This document shows positions 32,366 to 37,834 of a stretch of 37,834 bases of DNA, in pieces. The notes under the pieces were generated by a model. It made no database searches, was not told the origin of the DNA, and saw only the letters and a list, made by a program, of their open reading frames with translations. The stretch spans positions 1-37,834 of the forward strand of contig MGDP01000105.1 in the NCBI GenBank assembly GCA_001790955.1, read 5' to 3'. The DNA is from Candidatus Tectomicrobia bacterium RIFCSPLOWO2_12_FULL_69_37 (GTDB taxonomy: Bacteria > UBA8248). Position 1 is the stretch's first letter; every line of letters begins with the position of its first letter. The position numbers were made by a program, and so were the translations under genes.

Positions 32366-33132
32366 GTCCCCTGCTTCTCCCAGAACTTGATCCGGATGAG
32401 GTCGCGGATCATGCGAAAGGAGTCGCTCGCGAACTCCACGGTCGTCAGCTCGGACTCGTAGTGGAAGACGACGGGAAGCTCCACGATCCGGAACCCCGCC
32501 ACCTGTGCGATCCGCAGCACCTCGGGGTCGAACGAGAATCGGTTCAGCCGCTGGCGCGAGAAGATGTGGAGCGCCGCCTCCTTGCTGAAGCCCTTGAGCC
32601 CCGCCTGGGTGTCATAGACCCCCGGCACGACGAGGCGGATGATCCGGTTCCCAAGGCGGCTCAGCCAGTGCCGGGTGAACAGCTTGTAGAACATCCGGGG
32701 GTTGATGAGGTAGCGGCTCTCGGGATGGACGCGGGAGACGATGACCACGTCCGCCCCCGCCTCGAGCATCCGCAGCATCTGCCCCACGGTGTCCAGGCTG
32801 TAGGGCAGGTCGCCGTCCATGGTGACGCGGAAGAGGCCCTCCGCGGCGAGCATCCCCTTGCGGACCGAGGCCCCCTTCCCCATGTTGCGCTCGTTCCGCA
32901 GGAGCCGGATGACGCCCGGGCACTGGTCCTGCATCTGCTGGATGACGGCGGCCGTGCCGTCCGGGCTGCAGTCGTCCACCAGGACGAGCTCGAAGGAGGC
33001 GCCGGAGCGCGTCAGCCAGGAGAGGAGGTCTTCGATGGAGCGGCGGATGAAACCCTCCCCCCGGAACACCGGCACGACCACGCTCAACCGGGGGGGGGAG
33101 GAAGGGAGGGGCACCTCGCTGGGGCTTCGCAT
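32344..33132 (-). CDS. GT2 glycosyltransferase, polyprenyl(dolichyl)-phosphate hexose synthase type
   Basis: The 262-residue protein has a GT-A fold: LSVVVPVFRGEGFIRRSI, the VLVDDCSPDGTA motif, and the metal-binding DxD in VTMDGDLPYSLD. The later VYDTQAGLKGFSKEAA and RFSFDPEVLRIA are typical of the ALG5/dolichyl-phosphate glucosyltransferase subfamily. No membrane helix is present. It probably moves hexose from a nucleotide sugar to undecaprenyl phosphate, making the donor for the GT87 and GT-C-like proteins nearby. Nine C residues in a row on its coding strand (plus-strand G9 at 33090-33098) lie near codon 15. Confidence 0.86.
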   Translation of the reverse strand: MRSPSEVPLPSSPPRLSVVVPVFRGEGFIRRSIEDLLSWLTRSGASFELVLVDDCSPDGTAAVIQQMQDQCPGVIRLLRNERNMGKGASVRKGMLAAEGLFRVTMDGDLPYSLDTVGQMLRMLEAGADVVIVSRVHPESRYLINPRMFYKLFTRHWLSRLGNRIIRLVVPGVYDTQAGLKGFSKEAALHIFSRQRLNRFSFDPEVLRIAQVAGFRIVELPVVFHYESELTTVEFASDSFRMIRDLIRIKFWEKQGTWKRGSS

Positions 33133-33170
33133 CTCATCTCACTCCCATGCCCGGCGGCCCCCCCCGGGGC

Positions 33171-33827
33171 TCACGTCTTGCGGCAGCGGAAGAGGCAGTG
33201 GGCGTAGGGCTTGCCGCGGTGAAAGGGAACCGTCTCCACCTCGAACCCGCAGGCCCGGAGGAGGCTCTCGTTCTCTTCCCTCGTTGCGTAGTGGATCTCG
33301 CGGCTGGTCGTGGTCCGGAGGACGTTCAAGGCGACCCACTCCTGAAGCAGCGCCACCCCGTACTTCCAGGCGGGCGTTGTAACAACCTCATGCACCAAAA
33401 GCAAACCCCCGGTGCGCAGCGCCCGGCGCGCGTTCGCGAGGATGCGGCGCTTCGCCTCGGCCGGCCACAGGTAGAGCACGTCCACGAGGAGCGCCGCGTC
33501 GAGGCTCCCCTCCCTCTCGCCGAGCGCCAGGAGGTCGCCCTGCCGGAACGAGAGGTTCCCGAGCCCCTCCCCCGCCCGGCGGGCGGCCTCCACCTTGCGC
33601 GCCTCCCGCTCGATCCCCGCCACCTCCCGGCCCGGGGCTGCCGCCGCGAGGGCGACCGCCACGAGGCCCTGGCCGCTGCCCAAGTCCGCCACCCGGCCCT
33701 CGCGGGGCACCTCTATCTCGAGGGGCCAGAGGTTCATCATCCGGCAGCGCAGGGCCACGTGGAACCGCTCCCGCCACGGGCAGAAGCGGTAGCGCGCGAG
33801 GAGCGCGCGCGAGTCCCCCCTCTCCAT
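33171..33827 (-). CDS. Class I SAM-dependent methyltransferase
   Basis: The protein has 218 residues from the ATG at 33827, with GAGG 7 bases before it; an upstream in-frame GTG near 33877 could add about 17 residues. Motif I is VADLGSGQGLVAVALAA, followed by GIEREARKVEAARRAG (acidic loop) and GSLDAALLVDVLYLWP (motif IV region), then LRTGGLLLVHEVV. The substrate is unknown. As first gene of the minus-strand glycosyltransferase unit it may methylate a sugar or a lipid carrier. Confidence 0.8.
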   Translation of the reverse strand: MERGDSRALLARYRFCPWRERFHVALRCRMMNLWPLEIEVPREGRVADLGSGQGLVAVALAAAAPGREVAGIEREARKVEAARRAGEGLGNLSFRQGDLLALGEREGSLDAALLVDVLYLWPAEAKRRILANARRALRTGGLLLVHEVVTTPAWKYGVALLQEWVALNVLRTTTSREIHYATREENESLLRACGFEVETVPFHRGKPYAHCLFRCRKT

Positions 33828-33998
33828 GCGGTCCCTCCATTTCCCGGCGGCCTGCCGGAAGACAGCCCTCACCCATTCTATCCGTGTCGTCTGGAAAATG
33901 GCATGAAACCAGCCCTCTCCGGGGCTTTTTGGACCTTTTTTCCCGAAGGGCCAAGTGTTAGGTTGGTTCCGGCGGCGCCCGGCCAGGCGGAGGAGCTC

Positions 33999-35129
33999 GT
34001 GCACACGGTCCTCTACTGTCACCACTACACCCAGGTCAGCGGCGGGGAGACGAGCCTCCTCGAGTTGTTCCGCCACCTCGACCGCGGCCGCTTCCGCCCC
34101 CTCCTGGCCGCCCCCGCCGAAGGGCCCTTCCCCGACGCCGCGCGGGAGCTGGGGGTGGAGGTCATCCCCACCCATTACGGCCCCCTCCGGCGACTCGACC
34201 TCATGGCCCGCACCGTCCTCCGCCTGCGGCGGGTGGCGCGCGCGCGGGCCGTCTCCCTCCTCCACGCCAGCGGGCCCGTCACCAACGTCCCGGCCGCGCT
34301 CGCCGCCCGCTCGGCGGGCCTCCCCGCCGTCTGGCACGCCCGAAACCTCATCATCCCGGGCGCGGAGATCGACCTCGACCGCCTCCTCCTCCCCCTCTGC
34401 TCCCTCCTCATCGCCAACTCGGACGCCATCCGGGAGCGCTTCCGCTACCGCAGCGGGCTTTCCCCGAAGACGCTGACCATCATCAACGGGGTAGACGTGG
34501 AGCGCTTTCACCCCGCCGTATCCGGCGAAGAGGTGCGCGCCCGCTTCGGGGCGGGGCCAGCAGAGATTCTGGCGGGCGTGGTGGGCCGGATCTCCCCCAT
34601 CAAGGGCCAGCGCACCTTCATCGAGGCAGCAATGAAGCTCATCCCCCGCTTCCCGGACCTGCGCTTCCTCATCGTGGGGGCGGGCCTCTTCGAAGGGGAG
34701 AAGCAGTGCGAGGCGGAGCTCCGCGCCCTCGTGGCCGCCCGGAACCTGGGAGGCCGCATCTTCTTCTCGGGCTACCAGCGCGACGTGCGGGCCCACACCG
34801 CCGCCCTCGACGTCTGCGTCATCCCCTCGGACGCCGAGCCCTGCGGGCGGGTCATCTTCGAGGCCATGGCCATGGCCAAGCCGGTGGTGGGCACCTCGAC
34901 CGGCGGCACCCCCGAGATCGCCGCCCAGGGAGAGACGAGCTTCCTCGTCCCTCCCCGCGACCCGGAGGCCTTGGCCGCCGCCATCGGGCGTCTCGCCGGA
35001 GACCCCGCCCTGCGGCGGGTGATGGGGGAGGCCGGGCGGCGGCGGGTGACTGAGCGCTTCACCATCCAGGCCCACGCCCGGAAGACCGAGGAAGCCTACC
35101 TCCGGCTCTTGGAAGGCCCCCGTGGCTAG
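33999..35129 (+). CDS. GT4 family glycosyltransferase
   Basis: The protein has 376 residues from the GTG at 33999, preceded by GGAGGAG at 3-4 bases. The first residues (VHTVLYCHHYTQVSGGETSL) form the expected first strand and loop of a GT-B enzyme; an upstream in-frame ATG at 33903 adds unlikely sequence. Other landmarks are NGVDVERFHP, VVGRISPIKGQRTFIEA and the EX7E motif in EPCGRVIFEAMAMAKPVVG. It transfers a nucleotide sugar to a growing glycan in the cytoplasm. Its 3' end overlaps the next gene by 8 bases. Confidence 0.93.
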   Translation: MHTVLYCHHYTQVSGGETSLLELFRHLDRGRFRPLLAAPAEGPFPDAARELGVEVIPTHYGPLRRLDLMARTVLRLRRVARARAVSLLHASGPVTNVPAALAARSAGLPAVWHARNLIIPGAEIDLDRLLLPLCSLLIANSDAIRERFRYRSGLSPKTLTIINGVDVERFHPAVSGEEVRARFGAGPAEILAGVVGRISPIKGQRTFIEAAMKLIPRFPDLRFLIVGAGLFEGEKQCEAELRALVAARNLGGRIFFSGYQRDVRAHTAALDVCVIPSDAEPCGRVIFEAMAMAKPVVGTSTGGTPEIAAQGETSFLVPPRDPEALAAAIGRLAGDPALRRVMGEAGRRRVTERFTIQAHARKTEEAYLRLLEGPRG

Positions 35130-36819
35130 CCTCTCGGGCGCCCTCCGGCTTGCGGCGAGCTCGGCCGAGCGGCGGGAGGGAGGGAGCGCCTCTCTCGCTT
35201 GGGGAGAGGGCTGCGCCGAGGCCCAGAAAGATGGAGAGGCCCAGGCCGTCGTCCTCGGCCCCGCCCGGCAGGCTCTCCACGCCTCCGCCCTCGCCCTGGC
35301 CGCCTGGCCCGAGGGCGCGGAGACCATCCTGCGGCCCTTCCTCCAAGCAGGGCTGGGCTTCGCCTTCGCCGTCTGGGAGGGGGGCCGCCTCACCCTGGGA
35401 GCCGATCCCTGGGGGCTCCAGACCCTTTACTACCGGGAGGCGGAGGGCCAGTTCATCTTCAGCGACCGCTTGGCCGATCTCGCCCGCGAAGGTGGAGAGA
35501 AGCTTCACCTCGCCTCCTGCGAGCATTTCATGCGCTACCTCTCAGTCCCGGCTGGGCGCACCCTCCTGGGCGGGGTGCGGAGGCTCCATCCAGGGGAGCG
35601 CCTGATCGTCTCCTCCGAGGGAACCGCCCGGGAACCATTCATCCCTCTGGGCGGGGAAGCGGCGCCGGGACGCAAGGAGGCCCGGCGGCGGCTGCGGCGC
35701 CTCGCCGAGGAGGCCGTGGGCGCGGCGGCCGACCTGCCCGAAGGGGAACCGGTCGGCCTCCTCCTGAGCGGCGGGATGGACAGCACCGCCCTCCTCGCCA
35801 TCCTCCGGGAGGTGCGGCAGGGGCCCATCCTCGCCATCCACGCCGGAGCCGAGGGGAGCCCGGACCGGGAGTTCGCCCGCGCCATGGCCGGGCGCCACGG
35901 AGTGGAGTTCCTGGACCTCACCCTCGCGCCCCAGGACGCCCGCGAGAGCCTGGGCTGGATCGTGCGCGGCATGGAGGCTCCCGGCGGGAACGCCTCGGCG
36001 GTAGCCAATTGCCGGGCCTTCTCCCTGGCCCGGGAGCGGGGGCTGCGGCGGGTGATCTCGGGCCTGGGGGCGGACGAGGTGTTCGGGGGCCACCAGAAGC
36101 ACCTCCTGGCCCCTTGGTGGCCCTGGCTGAGCCCCCTGCCCCTCTTCCTGCGGCAGGCGATCGCCCGGCGGGCCGGTCACCCCTCCCTCCGCGAGGCGCT
36201 GACGGCCGGGGGCGGACCCGCCGAGATGCACCGGGCGATGTATTCGCTCATGGGGGAGGAAGACTGCGCCCGCCTGCGGGGCGGGCTGGCGCGCTTCGCC
36301 CAGGTTGTCCGCCCGGAGGACGGCCCAAGCCTCCCTACCCGCTACCCCCTCGCCCTTCTCCAGGTGGACCTGGACCAATGGCTGCGGGCCGCCCTTGCTC
36401 CCATGGCCGGGGCCCTTGCGGCGGCGGACGGGCTGGAGCTGGCCCTCCCCCTGGCCTCGGCCCCCATGCTCGAACTCTCGGCCTCGATGCCCCTCTCCTG
36501 GAAGGCGTCTGGGCGCACTGGCAAGCGCCTCCTCCGGGAGGCCCTGGGGGGCCTGGTGCCTCCGGAGGTCATGGGGCGCCCCCGGAAGGGCTTCACCGTA
36601 CCCGTCTCGGAGTGGCTGCGAGGCGATCTGGCCGGCACGGCCCGGGAGCTCCTGGCGCCCGGCAAGGTGGAGCGCTGGTGCCTGCTCGAGCGCGAGGGGC
36701 CCATGCGGCTCCTGGGTGAGCATATCGCGGGCCGCGCCGACTGGGGGCTGGTCCTGTGGGGGTGGATGACCTTCTCGGCGTGGCACGACCGATTTTTCCC
36801 CGCCGAAGGGGGGATGTGA
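35122..36819 (+). CDS. Asparagine-synthetase-like protein lacking the N-terminal glutaminase cysteine
   Basis: The 565-residue protein starts with GTG at 35122, inside the 3' end of the GT4 gene. Residues about 70-190 keep the fold pattern of the class II glutamine amidotransferase domain (GADPWGLQTLYY). The required Cys2 is absent, since the chain begins V/M-ASLSGAL instead of MCGI, and the RGPD motif is missing. The synthetase half is intact, with the PP-loop LLLSGGMDSTALLA (Ser216-Ser221) and SGLGADEVFGGHQKH (313 on). It probably activates a carboxylate with ATP and uses free ammonia or another amine. Amidation of a uronic acid in the glycan is a reasonable guess, given the UDP-sugar dehydrogenase in the locus. 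Confidence 0.88.
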   Translation: MASLSGALRLAASSAERREGGSASLAWGEGCAEAQKDGEAQAVVLGPARQALHASALALAAWPEGAETILRPFLQAGLGFAFAVWEGGRLTLGADPWGLQTLYYREAEGQFIFSDRLADLAREGGEKLHLASCEHFMRYLSVPAGRTLLGGVRRLHPGERLIVSSEGTAREPFIPLGGEAAPGRKEARRRLRRLAEEAVGAAADLPEGEPVGLLLSGGMDSTALLAILREVRQGPILAIHAGAEGSPDREFARAMAGRHGVEFLDLTLAPQDARESLGWIVRGMEAPGGNASAVANCRAFSLARERGLRRVISGLGADEVFGGHQKHLLAPWWPWLSPLPLFLRQAIARRAGHPSLREALTAGGGPAEMHRAMYSLMGEEDCARLRGGLARFAQVVRPEDGPSLPTRYPLALLQVDLDQWLRAALAPMAGALAAADGLELALPLASAPMLELSASMPLSWKASGRTGKRLLREALGGLVPPEVMGRPRKGFTVPVSEWLRGDLAGTARELLAPGKVERWCLLEREGPMRLLGEHIAGRADWGLVLWGWMTFSAWHDRFFPAEGGM

Positions 36820-36869
36820 TAGATTGGACCTGCACTTCCCGGGAGACGGATTGCCATGAGGAGATCACG

Positions 36870-37834
36870 TTGAAGAGCCTCGCGGCGCGCCTGCGCCCTC
36901 CCTCGGAGAAAACCCAGATCATCGAGACCGACGTCCTCGTCGTGGGTGGCGGAGTGGCAGGGTGCCTCGCCGTCCTCGGGGCCGCCGAGGCCGGGGCCCG
37001 GGTCGCCGTGTGCGAGAAGGGCGGCATCATCGAGCGCTCGGGGAGCGTGGCCGCCGGGGTGGATCACTTCTTCTCCATCCTGGAGGAAGGCCCGGAGTGG
37101 GACACACCGGACTACCTCCTCCGGCACGTCCCCCGGCTCACCGACGGGATCGCCGACATGCCCTCGGCGGCCCGGCTGCTCCACGGCTTGAAACCCATGG
37201 TTCACTACCTCGAGAAGCTGGGAGTGGACTTCACCGACCCGGAGACGGGGCGCAAGTACTACCGCCACCGCTCCTTCGGGATGCCGGGCGAGTACACCAT
37301 CAATTTCGACGGGCGGGACTTCAAGCACCTCATCGGCCGGGCCGCCCGCAACACGGGGGCGCTGGTGCTCGAGCGGGTGATGGTGCCCGAGATCCTGGCC
37401 GAGGACGGCAAGGTGCGCGGCGCGGTCGCCTTCCACATCCGCCACGGCACCTTCTACTTCATCCTGGCGCGCGCGGTGGTGATGGCCACCGGCGAGACCA
37501 ACCGCATGTCCCGCAACGCCTCGGGCCTCCCCTTCGACAGCTGGCACACCCCCTACAACACCGGGGACGGCCAGGCCATGTCCCTCCGCCGGGGCGCCCG
37601 CCTCGCGAACATGGAGTTCTACGACTGCACCCTCTGCCCCAAGGGCTACTCCACCCAGGGGACGAACGCCTTCGTGGGAGGGGGCGGCCACCTCATCAAC
37701 CGCCTGGGCGAGCGCTTCATGGCCAAGTACCACCCCGACGGGGAGCGCGCCCGGCGCGGCGACCTCGTCCACGGGATCGTGTCCGAGATCATGGCGGGCC
37801 GGGGCCCCATCTACTGCGACTGCACCCACCTCCC
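36870..37834 (+). CDS. FAD-dependent oxidoreductase, AprA/fumarate-reductase flavoprotein type, 3' end cut off
   Basis: The first 321 residues are present and the frame runs off the right edge. The start is TTG at 36870 with GAGGAG 6 bases upstream. The FAD-binding motif is VLVVGGGVAGCLAV, followed by EKGGIIERSGSVAAGVDHF, which resembles the ERSGAVAQG region of adenylylsulfate reductase alpha. NTGDGQAMSLRRGARLANME and GGHLINRLGERFM are also typical of this flavoprotein family. Substrate and redox partner cannot be told. It follows the AsnB-like gene by 50 bases and may be cotranscribed, but it need not belong to glycan synthesis. Confidence 0.85.
   Translation, partial: MKSLAARLRPPSEKTQIIETDVLVVGGGVAGCLAVLGAAEAGARVAVCEKGGIIERSGSVAAGVDHFFSILEEGPEWDTPDYLLRHVPRLTDGIADMPSAARLLHGLKPMVHYLEKLGVDFTDPETGRKYYRHRSFGMPGEYTINFDGRDFKHLIGRAARNTGALVLERVMVPEILAEDGKVRGAVAFHIRHGTFYFILARAVVMATGETNRMSRNASGLPFDSWHTPYNTGDGQAMSLRRGARLANMEFYDCTLCPKGYSTQGTNAFVGGGGHLINRLGERFMAKYHPDGERARRGDLVHGIVSEIMAGRGPIYCDCTHL

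Noticed and set aside
1-37834. CRISPR arrays, insertion sequences, phage genes, toxin-antitoxin pairs
   Set aside because: No regularly spaced repeats, transposase motifs, terminal inverted repeats or phage structural motifs were seen on either strand.

Overview
The window is about 68-70% G+C chromosomal DNA from a Gram-negative bacterium. The Gram-negative call rests on the Wza-type outer-membrane polysaccharide exporter, the Wzc-type tyrosine autokinase and O-antigen-ligase-like proteins. GTG and TTG starts are common and genes are tightly packed. The gene mix would fit a GC-rich, uncultured, deltaproteobacterial-grade lineage such as Tectomicrobia, Methylomirabilota or Desulfobacterota. 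That placement is a low-confidence inference, because no rRNA gene is present. I found no tRNA, rRNA, CRISPR array, insertion sequence or phage gene.

Left part (1-8.1 kb), metabolic and regulatory genes. A MetE-like methyltransferase runs off the left edge. Next come a PilZ-domain protein and a degenerate-receiver/TPR protein, then an M24 peptidase with a NIPSNAP protein. A GntR/UTRA regulator precedes a Gfo/Idh/MocA oxidoreductase that has lost its middle (pseudogene). A cupin and a small four-helix membrane protein follow.

Centre (8.1-19.0 kb, all minus strand), a housekeeping superoperon. Transcription order is rplM-rpsI-argC-argJ-rpsB-tsf-pyrH-frr-uppS-cdsA-dxr-pgpA-pncC-thpR. It couples translation factors with arginine, isoprenoid, undecaprenyl and phospholipid synthesis. 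A near-consensus sigma-70 promoter lies in front of rplM, and hairpins lie in the leaders of rplM and rpsB.

Right part (19.0-36.8 kb), an exopolysaccharide/surface-glycan locus in four transcription units. (i) Minus: a small single-pass membrane protein and a UDP-sugar 6-dehydrogenase. (ii) Plus, divergent: exporter, tyrosine autokinase, GT-C-like membrane protein and O-antigen ligase/polymerase. (iii) Minus: methyltransferase, polyprenyl-phosphate-type GT2, YdjC/HpnK-type deacetylase and GT87 glycosyltransferase. (iv) Plus: GT4 glycosyltransferase, an asparagine-synthetase-like protein without its glutaminase cysteine, and an AprA/FrdA-like flavoprotein cut by the right edge.

The most unusual content is in unit (ii). 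The Wza-like exporter carries an N-terminal set of seven FG-GAP/VCBS repeats, enough for a complete seven-bladed propeller. The adjacent Wzc-like kinase carries a third membrane helix, a Pro/Ala-rich linker and two SPOR-like repeats after its tyrosine cluster. Both extra modules are predicted to be periplasmic. This suggests a polysaccharide export machine with added sensing or cell-wall-anchoring parts. No Wzx flippase or initiating phosphoglycosyltransferase is visible in the window.
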